Positions 11,391 to 23,133 of a stretch of 64,000 nucleotides of DNA are shown piece by piece. The position numbers and the translations under genes were made by a program. Origin of the DNA: Diphasiastrum complanatum (Eukaryota > Streptophyta > Lycopodiopsida > Lycopodiales > Lycopodiaceae); assembly GCA_029204225.1 (NCBI GenBank), contig CM055106.1, positions 20,641,285 through 20,705,284 of the forward strand. The letters run 5' to 3'. The number at the start of each line of letters is the position of its first letter. The stretch's first letter is position 1. The notes under the pieces are model-generated. The model was not told the origin of the DNA, did not search any database, and saw nothing but the letters and a program-made list of their open reading frames with translations.

Positions 11391-13044
11391 AAGAAAAGTC
11401 CAAGTTCAAGTGCTTTTATTGTGGGATAAAAGGTCATTTTGCTAATGAATATCATAACAAGAAAAGAGAGCAAGGTGAGAGGCAAGGAAATCTAGCAATA
11501 GATGAAGAAGAGGATTGCATTTCTGAATCTCTTCTTATGACTTCAAGTTTGCTTGCAAATATAGATGGGAATGATCCTTGGTGGATTGATAGTGGAGCCT
11601 CATCTCACATGACAAGACATAAGGAATACTTCTCATCCTTATTATCTTATGAGAGAGAGAGAGCAACATCATCTATACTACAAATGATGGTCAATGTGAC
11701 ATCAAAGGCATAGGCGCAATTCCTATTTCTCTTTCAACAAATAGAAAAGCTAATCTTGAACATGTATAGTACATTCCTTCAATCACTAAGAACTTGATTA
11801 GTGCTAGTCAAATGATTGACAAAGGGCTTGATGTTGAGTCATTGGAGATGCTTGTTTGATAAGTAAATGTGGAACCTTGATTGCTCAAGGAGGCATGTGA
11901 AGCTTTTCAAACTGGATGCATGTGTGATTTCTAAGCATGAAGGATGTATGGCTAGGGAACAATTGACAAACCAAGAAGTTTGGCATAAGAGGTTGGGCCA
12001 TCCCAACTTCAAATCTCTGGAGGTAATGGCAAAGAAAGAGCATGTTCTTGGTTACCCTAAAAGTCTTGTTGCAAACAATAGTGTTTGTGAACATTGTGCC
12101 TTGTCCAAGTCTCATAGACTTGCTTATTCTAGATCTAAAGAAGTTTTTCAACTTAAGCATTCCGATATTCATTTTTCTAGTACAACTAGCAATGGTGGGG
12201 CAAAGATGTATGCAACTTTCATTGATGGCTTTAGTAGGTATACTTGGGTCTATCTTCTTAAAAGCAAGGATGAAGTGTTTGCTGCATTTTCCAAGTTCAA
12301 GAATGAAATGGAAAACCAATTCAATACAAAGATCAAATGCTTAAGATTAGATAATGGAGGGGAATACACTTCAACTAAGTACAAAGATTTTTGCATAGCA
12401 CATGGGATTAATTGGGAGTACCCTAGAGGACTCCACAATAGAATGGAGTGGCCGAGAGGAAGAATAGAACCCTTTGTGATTGTGCCAAGGCAATGAGACT
12501 ACATGAAGATCTTCCTAAGTCTTTTTGGGGGGAAGCTTTAGCATGTGCTAACTATCCTTGTAACAGGTGGTCCTTCATGCTAGAAGGCCGATTGTCAAGC
12601 ATTGTAGGATCTTTGGTTGTACTTGTTCTGTCAACATCAGTCTTGATGATATAACTAAAGAAGATCCTTCATCAAAGAAGGGTGTGTTTGTTGGCTATAG
12701 TGAAGTAAGCAAGGCTTACAAGGTTTACATTCCTTCAACAAGAAAAGTTCTCATTTCTGGAGATGTCATCTTTGAAGAAGGCAATGTGTCAAAGAACGTT
12801 GATGTGGATCAAACTAACAATCTTGATGTTGTTTCTCCTAACTTTCTTGATGGTGATGGATCTATGGATGATGATGGTGGAGGTGCCTCTCCAAGTCAAG
12901 CTCCAAGAAGATCCTCAAGGCAAAGTGAAAAGCCAAAAAGACTTACATATGATGAGAAGGATAAGCAAGTTGCAGAAGGTAAAAACTGGGCCTTACTCAC
13001 ATGTTTTGGTACATCTTCTTGTATAGATGATGTTATGAAAATGG
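11385..13044 (+). pseudogene. Copia element F: gag end, protease, integrase and linker
   Basis: The order on the plus strand is a gag zinc knuckle FKCFYCGIKGHFANEY whose last Cys is replaced by Tyr, the protease WWIDSGASSHMT (11580), and from 11867 an open integrase block with the zinc-binding region WHKRLGHPN and CEHCALSKSH, then HSDIHFSS (first catalytic Asp) and LRLDNGGEY (second). Near 12430 a frameshift moves GVAERKNRT, with the last catalytic Glu, into another frame. The linker from 12567 has VFVGYSEVSKAYKVY, DVIFEE, an acidic repeat and the basic box APRRSSRQSEKPKRL, ending at ALLTCFGTSSCIDD. The usual RT does not follow; an unrecognised block does. Confidence 0.85.
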
Positions 13045-13700
13045 ATGGTTGTCTTCAGAGATGTCATTTATGGTTCTGGAAAACAGATTTTTGTCAATGG
13101 ATTTGATGGTCAAAAGGAAGATCAAGAGGTTGATCTTAATGTGCTTCATCAACACCAATTGGAAATTGGTAATGTGAAGCTAGTCAAGGTTATCAAAGAA
13201 GAATCAAATGACCAAGGCACTAAGGATATTTTTTTGCAGGTTATTGAAGACTCAAGTAAAGGCAAAGGAGTAGCAAGGATGTCTTGTTCAAACCTACTTT
13301 ACTCATCTAACTTTATGTTTGAGCTATGTTATGTCAATGTGTGGAAATTGTCAAAATTTGGTGAATCTATGATCATCTTTTTGTATCCAATGGATCTTGA
13401 AGAAGGACTAGTGCTACCTACTCATTATGAGGAGTCTTATGGAGCTGGCTTAACATCATTATTGTACTCTTTTACTCATGGATCTTGAAGAAGGACTAGG
13501 GCTACCTACTCATTATGAGGAGTCTTATGGAGCTGGCTTAACATCATTGTTGTACTCTTTTACTCATGGATCTCCAAGGCTTGATGGTTCTTCATGGCAA
13601 GAAGGCAATGGAGGCTCATTCATGGTGGATATTGACACATACATTTCACAAGAAGTGAAATATGGAGAAGACATGCAAGCAAGCATTCATCACTTTCATT
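13045..13700 (+). pseudogene. Unrecognised coding block downstream of Copia F, shared with the first element
   Basis: The frame starting at 13045 encodes GSGKQIFVNGFDGQKEDQEV, which matches the tail of the long frame at bases 1-200 on the other strand (GSGKQSFFNDFDGQEEDQEV). It then continues with KLVKVIKEESNDQGTKDIFL and a hydrophobic, Cys-containing segment to 13488. An 88-bp tandem duplication at 13390-13565 shifts the frame, and the coding sense continues in the next frame with SPRLDGSSWQEGNGGSFMVD. It occupies the place where reverse transcriptase should be. I do not recognise the protein. Two independent copies next to Copia linkers argue that it is part of a transposing unit and not a local accident. 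Confidence 0.5.
13390..13565 (+). repeat. 88-bp tandem duplication
   Basis: Two copies in direct tandem start with ATGGATCTTGAAGAAGGACT at 13390 and 13478; a third partial start (ATGGATCT) falls exactly 88 bp later at 13566. The copies differ at only two or so bases (TAGTGCT/TAGGGCT and ATTATTG/ATTGTTG). As 88 is not a multiple of three the duplication breaks the frame of the unrecognised block it lies in, so it is a late lesion. Confidence 0.95.
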
Positions 13701-13744
13701 TGTTACATGTTTGCTGCTTTTTTACAGAGATTTTAAAGGTGGAA

Positions 13745-13950
13745 ACATGGAAGAATCATTCCATTCCCATTCTATGTTATTCTTTATATACTAGTTTATT
13801 GAAAAATGAAACCAAGTGGTCATGGGACGAAGAGTGCGAGAAGTCCTTCCAAGGATTAAAAATGGCCCCTAGCCCTATGCACCATGATAGATCTACCACA
13901 AAGGATGAGTACCCAGACAACAAGTTTGATGTTGGGTAGGCAACGTGATG
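13745..13950 (+). pseudogene. Short Gypsy pol fragment
   Basis: The phrase SLLKNETKWSWDEECEKSFQ followed by GLK is the tether region between Gypsy RT and RNase H (compare HLLKKQVKYLWMKEQHKAFE at 4.8 kb). Only about 30 residues are recognisable before similarity is lost. It may be a fragment left by a deletion, lying directly after the Copia F block. Confidence 0.6.
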
Positions 13951-13957
13951 GAAATCC

Positions 13958-13992
13958 TCCCTTATCCTTGATTTTACCTATGGGATAAGGGA
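13958..13992. other. Perfect 10-bp hairpin
   Basis: TCCCTTATCC at 13958-13967 and GGATAAGGGA at 13983-13992 form a perfect 10-bp stem with a 15-base loop. It lies just after the Gypsy fragment in non-coding sequence. It could be a chance palindrome or a transcript-end structure; nothing else supports a role. Confidence 0.5.
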
Positions 13993-14372
13993 AAATAGGA
14001 AGTTTATGTTTTATTTTCATTTGTTCATTTCACTGTTTTGTCAATCTTGTTGTTTGGTGAATTTCTTCCTATCTATATGTTATGAAAAAAAAAACTATTG
14101 TTGTTGTATACACTAACCGTTGTTGGAGTGCAGAATCTAGGAGTCAAAAACATTTGCACCCACCACCTTTGCATCATATAGTAACAGTGTGATTGGACCA
14201 ATTGATTGCACGATTGAATGAATGCATCCATATCCATGCACTCTGCATCTACTCTGAGCTGCATAGGGCATTGTGCATTATTGTAATGGGCATACGTTTG
14301 ATTGACATAGAAGCATATGGGGGGGTTAGAGAGAAAAGTTGGGAATGGAAACATTGCAGCGGGGAGGGGAGT

Positions 14373-14412
14373 GACTCCTTTGCCCAATGGATAAGGCACT
14401 GAAAAAAAAAAA
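14373..14412 (+). pseudogene. 5' half of a tRNA-Arg followed by an A run
   Basis: Bases 14373-14401 (GACTCCTTTGCCCAATGGAT, then AAGGCACTG) match the acceptor strand, D arm and start of the anticodon stem of plant tRNA-Arg (GACTCCGTGGCCCAATGGAT type), with an intact pol III A box. The similarity stops before the anticodon and is followed directly by 11 As (14402-14412). There is no 3' half, so this is not a tRNA gene. It may be the head of a SINE or a retroposed tRNA half. Confidence 0.6.
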
Positions 14413-16500
14413 GGTTCACATTGCACTAGTCAGTGGTAGATAGAGAATTGTGGTAAATCATCTTACGCACTTTGGATTCAAGCTAGGAACGTCTCATTTA
14501 GATTGATGTTGTTTACAAGAGCAAAGCTAATCTTTGATCTGTGTGATTACAAGAACGGCTGATTAAGCACATTCTAATGGCACTCAGTTTGCCGTCGACA
14601 TTGTCCGTGGAGGTGGTTTTCCTCTTGGTACTTTGCTTGATCTCCTTTGTACTTGGAGCATGAAAATTCGCCGTTTTTTGATCTTCGGGTGTTTCAAGCT
14701 TCATGACTTCGTGTCTTCCTTCGGTCTTCGGCTTCCCCTTTGAGGTCTTCAAGCTTCGGGTCTTCGTTCGTTTGACCTTTGTATGTTTGAGTCTTGTCCT
14801 TCTTTGAAACCGTTATGTAGGCGGTTATTGTCTGGGGTGGTTTTTGTCTGTGGGCAGTTCCTTTGTATTTCTGTAGATACAAAGACCTATTGGTCCTTTC
14901 CATGCATTTCTACAGACATGAATTCGAAAGCTATCAAAGGTTTGTGGCTAGAAACATTAACTTTCTTTAGTTTTCACAATTTTGTCAAATAGGAATTTTC
15001 GTTCTTTGCTTTTGCTTACATTGTAGTTTTTGGTCTTTGGGCCATACTTTCACACAAGTAATGTTTGAACCTGTTGTTCATTGGTAGATATGGCCGACAT
15101 GGAGCATCAATTTTTTTGGGACAAAGTTTCTTCGGCCATATGAAATGTTGGAAGCCCACTTTCGTCACCACATTTTATACTTGAAGTCATGAGCAAGGCA
15201 TTGTTCAAAATTCATCAAAGCAATAAGCAAAGAGATGAGCACATTCCAATTATGTCCACAATGTCTCATTGAGATGATTGTCGTCATTATATCCAACAAA
15301 TGTTTTTGGAAAGATGCAATTGAATGGATTGTTCATACATGCTTTGTATGGTGAGTCATCTATTAAGATTGTATTCTGATTATTTGAATTTGAGCAAAAA
15401 TGTTTTCAAACAAAACACAAGGGTTTGAAGTCATCAATCACATTTTTCTTATCCAGTCTAATCATATCTTTCTTTTGATAGCAATTCTCCTTGCCTTGAT
15501 AAAATTTGAGCAAAATGAATCCCAATCAAAGATAAAAGTGATGGAGAATGCACATTTGATTGATCTAGATACAAACTATGAGCTAGAATCAAGACTAGTT
15601 CCCAAGACTAGCCTACCTTGTTTAACTCCACAAGAGGATCCCTAAGATGGCCCTTTAGCCCTAATGTTGACCTCATGGGAGTGAGATCCCTCAACAATGC
15701 AAAACTTCTTATTTTTGGAGGCTAAAATGGCCTTTTGTTCTCACTTGAAATGATGCTACAAGACCTCAAATGAGGAATATGAACATTGTGAGCTTTGTCT
15801 AAGCATCTATCCACGTGGCCAATGCCACATCATCACATACAAGTGGAATTACAACAAACTAGTCAAGCTAGAATTGTGAAATTTCAACATGCCCCATATC
15901 ATAAACAATCGTAATTTGTGCCCAACTTGATCTTTCATGAAAGAGTATATGCTCAAAACATTTTTGTAAGCCATTGTTGACCAAACTCCAACTTTAAACA
16001 ATGATAAAAGTTTGTTAAGAAATTCCAACCATCATGAGCATAGTTGTATCAACTTTTTTTGAAATTTGTGAATATTTCTCGTGCCAGGATGCTTGTCCCA
16101 TCATTTTAAAAGAACACCATTTAGATCTAAGATAATATATATGTTATCATCATATTGTCTGGTCTTTGAACTTGAAAAACATATGTAATTTAATATATAA
16201 AAACATGTGTAATATCATATTTACAAAATAAATATGAAATTTATAAACTAATGAGTGATTTTTAAAAGATTATCTAATTTATAATTTTTAAACTTTGCGA
16301 AATTTAAGAATGTAAAGTTAAAATTATAATTCAAAGTGCTATAGATTTTAAAAATGACTAGAATTCAAGTTAATACTTTAAAAAACTCAACATTAATTAG
16401 ATTAACAGATAGTGACATTTAATTTTGTAGCAAAAAAAAAATTCATATTGTCTTCGTCTTATGCAACGAATACATTAAACATAAACAACGTAATAAAAAG
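14413..16500. other. Non-coding stretch, no gene seen
   Basis: I find no convincing coding similarity here. The part 14500-14910 is less AT-rich than its surroundings, with repeated TCTTCGG/CTTCGGG phrases and a small hairpin (TTTGTATCT / AGATACAAAG type near 14860-14885), and looks like an old LTR. The part 15640-15900 has phrases such as CTAAAATGGCC and CACGTGGCC that also recall LTR sequence. From 16080 to 16500 the DNA is very AT-rich and featureless. Confidence 0.4.
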
Positions 16501-17704
16501 AAATCTATGTTTCTTATCATAGCTCCCGCTAGCTATTACCATTGTCTACCTATTCTTCTTGTATTGATTGTTGTGAAATGCCCATAGATATATTGGCCTT
16601 CAATTTTTGGCCTTGTAAAGAAAACTCTCTACTAGCATTGATATTTAGATGTCCATATCAAGAATATTTTAAGTATCATAAATTTGGAACTCTTGTGATG
16701 CTTGGTCCAATGATTTTTTATCCTTCTCGAGGTCCTCATGCAAACTTGAGCTTCTGTAAAAGATTTGAACTTCTGAAAGAACATCAACCATTATAGAACA
16801 ATAGCCCTCAAGAATGTTTTTTTTTCACATGAGCTATTTACTAAGGTCATCAAGTATTTCTTTCATTTTTTAATGCTTTTTTCATACCATATCCTCCAAT
16901 ACAAGCATTAATTCCCACTTTTCGTTTGGGAAAAAATGAGGACACTATATTGACATGTAGTTGATGGTCCCCAAGATATTTGCTTATGCCTCCTCCAACA
17001 AGTTGACATTATTCATACATAATTGGCTTATAAAAAATCGTAACTTTTGATTTTTCTTCCAATAGCTTGGCATTGATGATAGTGCCTTTATTAGCATAAT
17101 CTTCAACTTCTTGGTAGATAATGAAGGACATTTAATTGCTACCAATATCTATTAAATCATTCAAATCTTACTTTGTTTCCATCTTGGATGTAAATGTCAT
17201 CACTATACCAAGATCAGACTAAAACATATACTTTTTGGTATGCATGTTTCCCTTGGTATATGATCCATATTGTATAGAAAATGAAAGTACTATGTGTTTC
17301 AAGGTATTTTTTAAATGATACAATGAAGGACCATATGGAACAAATGCAATAAGCACATATGAATCATTTGAGTGGATATTTGCAATACAATCCACCAACC
17401 TCTTGAACAACTCTATTCTTCCATTCAACATTTCTTCTTTATGAAGTTGTTTCTAAGATAACCAAACTGATGTCGTTGCTATTACCACAAGCTAAAATCA
17501 CTTCAGTAAAGCATAATAGCATAGTTCCAACATTGCATATTTTCCATGATTTTTCACGAGTGCATTGTTGTATCTATGAATCTTGGTCCTAGAGAATTCA
17601 AATGTTATGGAGTTGAAGTTTACATCATATGCTCCTATTAAGATGGTTCCTAGTTTGAATGATATTGAGGGGTCCATATCTCGCATGGGATGGAAGCTAG
17701 TCAA
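16501..17704 (-). pseudogene. Unrecognised decayed coding sequence (minus strand)
   Basis: The minus strand holds several consecutive open pieces that read like one decayed protein. From 17704: TSFHPMRDMDPSISFKLGTI, then LIGAYDVNFNSITFEFSRTK and YNNALVKNHGKYAMLELCYY. From 17431: NGRIELFKRLVDCIANIHSN and VPYGPSLYHLKNTLKHIVLS. Further down, between about 17130 and 16850, YQEVEDYANKGTIINAKLLE and FFPKRKVGINACIGGYGMKK. Composition and lack of low complexity argue for a former gene, but I recognise no family and stops occur every 60-100 codons. No retrotransposon motif is seen, so it may be a captured or host pseudogene. Confidence 0.4.
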
Positions 17705-17739
17705 CTACACATCATATTGATGAATATGATATCACTTCT

Positions 17740-18580
17740 GTTGACGAGATTGTTACAACTTTCAAAAAAGTAAAAGAAACACAATTGCAAGATAGAAAAG
17801 TACCAAATTCAAGAGTTAAAGGAAATGTTATCAAGAATGATTTGAAAGGAAAATCTCATGAGCTAATAACAAGTGAATTTATATTGAAGATGAGCGTAGA
17901 ACTGACAACAATAGAGATAAAAGTACATGTGACAATGTGTGAAACAAAAAATCAAATAACATCAATACAAGCATATCAAAAAAAGGATGAAGTCTTCAAA
18001 GACAATGCAGCCACAAGTGGTAAATAGCTTCCCTTCAAAAAAAGTAAAAAATCTATGAATGCCACATAAGGGAATGTGGAAAACTTATCATGTAGACAAG
18101 TTGAGATGGTGTCTTCTAGCGCATTCAATTTTAGTATGAGCACAAGAAGTACTAAATAAAGACTTTGATGTTTCAAGGAGAAGTTGGCTTTGGAGTGGTA
18201 GTGAAGGCCAAGTGTGGTGGGATCAATTTAAAGATGTGTATTCTTTTGATATGAAAAAGATATTCCAAATTCTAGTTTGTATATGTGATCTAGCTGATGT
18301 CAACATTGTTTATAGGCCTTTTAAATAAGCTCCACCTTCATCAATTTATGATCACATTTGCAAAAAGCCACGTTCGGCTGTCATGATTGCTAATCTTGTC
18401 TCGTATGATGCTAACATGAGAAAAATGCTAAACAAAGGTGAAATCAAAGAAGAAATGCTTCCATCTTATAGATATTACATAATTTTGGACAGCATTCAAC
18501 TACAGTTGCAAGAAAGCTTTTGGAAGTACCTCATTGTCCATCTCATTTTTTGAAAATTTTTGGTCATAGAACATCTAGTT
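17740..18580 (+). pseudogene. Unrecognised decayed coding sequence (plus strand)
   Basis: Open pieces on the plus strand include SVDEIVTTFKKVKETQLQDR, a Lys-rich segment to 18027, then near 18170 VSRRSWLWSGSEGQVWWDQF followed by KKIFQILVCICDLADVNIVY, and near 18360 KPRSAVMIANLVSYDANMRK to LPSYRYYIILDSIQLQLQES. A stop (TAA) separates the last two. I do not recognise a family. It lies head to head with the minus-strand decayed block, with less than 50 bases between them, so both could come from one captured region. Confidence 0.35.
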
Positions 18581-18599
18581 TTGTGTGCTCAAGATGCTA

Positions 18600-20225
<1,626 letters not shown>

Positions 20226-20312
20226 GCTAAATCATAAAGGAGTTTCATTGTCTTGACTTTTAGAAAACATTATTCATCAAGAACTTTGCTTTAACTCAAG
20301 ACCTTATCAAAT

Positions 20313-20819
20313 GTGAATAATTTCAGATCATTAAGATCCAAAATATCCCTTTGATCTTTGGTTAATTCACCAATCTTGCCAATGTAGAAAAAATCAGCAT
20401 CTACACTAAGAATGAGATGCAAACTCTGATAGATCTTGATCAAACATGAACCAAAACATAAAATAATATTTTTGTATGTAAAATAATAGTAAGCTACTAT
20501 ATTTCACAGATGTGGATCTGAAAATAGCATTTAATGAACATTCTACACATAGAATTGCAAGATATCACAAGTATAGTGCACCAATGGATAATAGAACCCA
20601 AGAGAACCATGTATAAGATTGAATGAGATAAGAGAGAGAGAATGACTTCTCTCTTCCCAAGAGTTACATCCTTTTATAAGAAGTCCAAACCTAAATTCAA
20701 ACTTTGGTTTTCCTCCATAATAAAACCCTACTATTTTTGTGACTAGATTCAATGTATCTACTACTCAATGAATCATATAAGTTGTCCAATATCAAAAGAC
20801 TCGTTATTGTCTAGTATGT
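20313..20819 (-). repeat. Truncated LTR, same family as the LTR at 3.9 kb
   Basis: The plus strand begins TGTGAATAATTTCAG. From 20340 to about 20615 it matches 3935-4222, including CTTGCCAATGTAGAAAAA, ATGAACCAAAACAT and the GTGCACCAATG segment. The copy extends further than the 3.9 kb one, through an AGAGAGAGAG/TCTCTCTTCCC inverted stretch near 20630-20655, so more of the LTR is preserved here. It ends where the plus-strand Copia C gag begins near 20820. Confidence 0.65.
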
Positions 20820-22148
20820 GACTTCGTACCTCAAGTCTTATACTATCTTCATCAACATCTCAAGTTAGAGAGGAGGCTATGTTCATCACGGGCAAATTCA
20901 AGGGCAAAAGCAAAAGCAAGTGGTCTAAAGGACAAGATCAAGGGGAGACTTTTTCAAATGGCAAAGGGAAAGATAGATCAAAGCTCAAGTGCTTCAATTG
21001 TGGCATCAAAGGACACTTTGCAAGTGAGTGTTAAAAGAAGAAGAGAGATCAATGAGACAAGCAAGGTAATCTTACTCTTGATGAAGATGGTTTGGATGTT
21101 CAAGATGCAAATGATGATGCTTTTGTAATGTCTTCATGTATGCTTGCTATGATGGAGATCTAGATCCATGGTGGATTGATCATTAGAGGAGTTTTGGGCT
21201 CCAAAAAGACCCTTTAAGAATTCATGCAAGATGTCTTTTATATTATTAAAATATTATAACACAAATATTTTCGACTTGCCATAACTTTTTAGTCATATCT
21301 TAGAATTATGTAATCTAACATATCATTGGAAAGCCCTTGTTGAGCGCTTTCCAATGCACCAAACTCCGCTAAATTTGAATTTACCACTAAAAAGTTATGC
21401 CATTTTTAGTATAGAATCAAAATGTGGACTCAAAAAGTTACGTTACGTAGATTTCAAATTTGATTGTTTTGATTGGTCCATGTGTAAGAAAAATTTAAGA
21501 AAAACTATAAAAAGAATCTTTACAAAGGGTCTTTTTTGGACTTAGACCTCCTCTAATGAGTGGAGCAAGTTCACACATGACTTTTCACAAAGAATACTTC
21601 ACTACTTTGTTGGCATATAGAGATGACAAGAGGGTGATCTACACGGCCAATGATGGTGAGCGTGCAATGAAAGGAAATTGGCACAATTCCTATTTGTCTG
21701 TCTATGTTCATTTGAAGGATGTTTTGTTCATACCTTCTATTACCAAGAATTTACTTACTGTGAGTCAATTGCTAAGTAAAGGTTTCAAAGTTGAGTTTAA
21801 TAGAGATGCTTGCATGATCAAAATGAAGGAATGTTGATTGCAAAAGGTAAAAGACAAGGGAAGTTGTTCAAACTAGATGCTTGTGCTATTGCTGGATGTG
21901 TTGCAAGAGAGCAAAAACCTATCCAAGAGGTTTGGCATATGTGTAGCTGATATTTTCACCAAAGCATTGGGAAAGGACTTGTTCATGAAGCATAGGACTT
22001 CACTTGGAGTGGTTTTTCAAAGTCTATACTTAAACTAGTTGAAGAGGGAGTGTGAAAGATTTCAACTAGTTTTGCTATTTTGGTCATATTTGTATATTTG
22101 GCAATTGAGGCCAATTTTCATATTAGACTTTTACTACAATGTATTTAG
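20820..22148 (+). pseudogene. Copia element C: gag end, protease, then direct fusion to RNase H end and 3' LTR start
   Basis: The gag end reads MFITGKFKGKSKSKWSKGQD and the zinc knuckle CFNCGIKGHFASEC (about 20993-21033), followed by a stop. The protease WWID is split after Asp by a 378-bp inverted-repeat element and resumes with SGASSHMTFHKEYF. The pre-integrase part follows (SITKNLLTVSQLLSKGF). At about 21938 IQEVWH runs straight into VADIFTKALGKDLF, the last residues of RNase H, so integrase and RT have been deleted. A purine tract (GAAGAGGGAG) and the TG of the 3' LTR (TGTGAAAGATTTC, 22051) follow; the LTR is cut at 22148 by element B. Confidence 0.82.
21181..21558 (+). mobile_element. 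378-bp inverted-repeat element (CATTAGAGG family, copy 1)
   Basis: The left end CATTAGAGGAG with CCAAAAAGACCCTTT and the right end AAAGGGTCTTTTTTGGA with CTCCTCTAATG form terminal inverted repeats of about 35 bp. It sits between the Asp and Ser codons of the protease motif in Copia C, and removing it joins GATTGAT to AGTGGAGC exactly. No target duplication is visible. It has no coding capacity. Related copies lie at 44280-44658 (full length), 39876-39996 and 50780-50963 (partial). The internal phrase AAAGTTATGCCATTTTTAGT is shared by copies 1, 2 and 4. It behaves like a MITE of unknown superfamily. Confidence 0.8.
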
Positions 22149-22611
22149 TGTTGCGGAAGCTTTTTCTTTCTTGTTTCATGTTCGTCCTCTTTCTTCTGAT
22201 TCGTGAATAATTTTCTGTCTTTGAATTTTCTTTTCATGCGGAAGCTCTTACGAGATCCCAGACACTCGACTACGCATCACAAAACATGTTGTATTCTAGC
22301 AATCAAGAGACACAGCACAAGGCCAAGAGATACACGAAATAGAGTGACTATATTGTCAGTTTGGTTTTAGAGCAAGATCGTCAGTGTCTCGCTCATTGGC
22401 GGATTGACTCTCTGCTCTTTCATTGTGTTCTTCTCGTTGGCAGACTTTCATGCACAGCTATGGTATTTTTGCTTTCTTACTCTATTCGCTAAGTCTCTCT
22501 CTGTTTCTTACAGATCTCTGTATTCACTATCACTCTACTTTTTCTCTTCTTCTTCTTACATAGTTATGATCCAGAGAGGATTGTTTATACCTCCACCATG
22601 GGGAGTTTACA
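22149..22611 (-). mobile_element. LTR of Copia element B (3' copy, minus orientation)
   Basis: The segment begins TGTTGCGGAAGCTTTTTC and matches the LTR at 31336-31686 and, with an internal deletion, that at 58602-58869. It ends at GGAGTTTACAAG, where the sequence switches to the LTR of element A within a CAAG shared by both partners. Element A separates this LTR from the rest of B at 28482-31335. The simplest reading is that it is the 3' LTR of B, with B's RT end, RNase H and the first part of A's 5' LTR removed by a deletion at the CAAG. Confidence 0.72.
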
Positions 22612-23120
22612 AGTAGATCCATATAGAAGGAAAATGGACCAAAAGTGCTCAAGATAGAAGGTTTTGTCCAAGTGTCAGTTTTGCATGATGAATCATCACA
22701 TGACAAAGCACCTTCACACATGTGGGATCAAAGGGATGATCAGTACCACGAGCTCCCACTTATTGTATGTATAGAGCCACATTTGGCCATAATCATTGTG
22801 AGACACCAATCTTGGTTTTGGAAGCAATTTTGAGTTATTCTCTCCATTTGTCTACATTTGTTTTGATTGTTTTGAGGTGCTATCAATGTGTACTTGATTT
22901 TTAGGTTGGAGTCCATACTCAGACAGAGGTTTCACATGTGGGAAACCAGAAAGTACACCTACCTTCAATTAATGATTGTTCTTGTTAGGATTTTGTGTTT
23001 AGAATTGATCTAGATTGATCTTAATCTCAAGTAGATTGATAGATCAAGTAATATGACAACCAATCCCTCTTGAGGATCAGATTAGGATCCACTCTTGGTC
23101 CTTTTTGTACTTTTTGCACA
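22612..23120 (+). mobile_element. 5' LTR of Copia element A, truncated at its 5' side
   Basis: It matches the last 510 bases or so of the 3' LTR of A (27649-28481), from AGTAGATC to GTACTTTTTGCACA. The first 320 bases of the LTR are missing. The primer site TGGTATCAGAGCC follows directly at 23121. The two LTRs differ at several positions, so the element is not a very recent insertion. Confidence 0.85.
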
Positions 23121-23133
23121 TGGTATCAGAGCC
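23121..23133 (+). other. Primer binding site of element A (initiator-Met tRNA type)
   Basis: TGGTATCAGAGCC directly follows the CA end of the 5' LTR. This is the standard plant Copia primer site, complementary to the 3' end of initiator methionine tRNA, and is an exact match. Confidence 0.93.

Noticed and set aside
14373-14412. Functional tRNA-Arg gene
   Set aside because: Only the 5' half is present; there is no anticodon loop, T arm or acceptor 3' strand.
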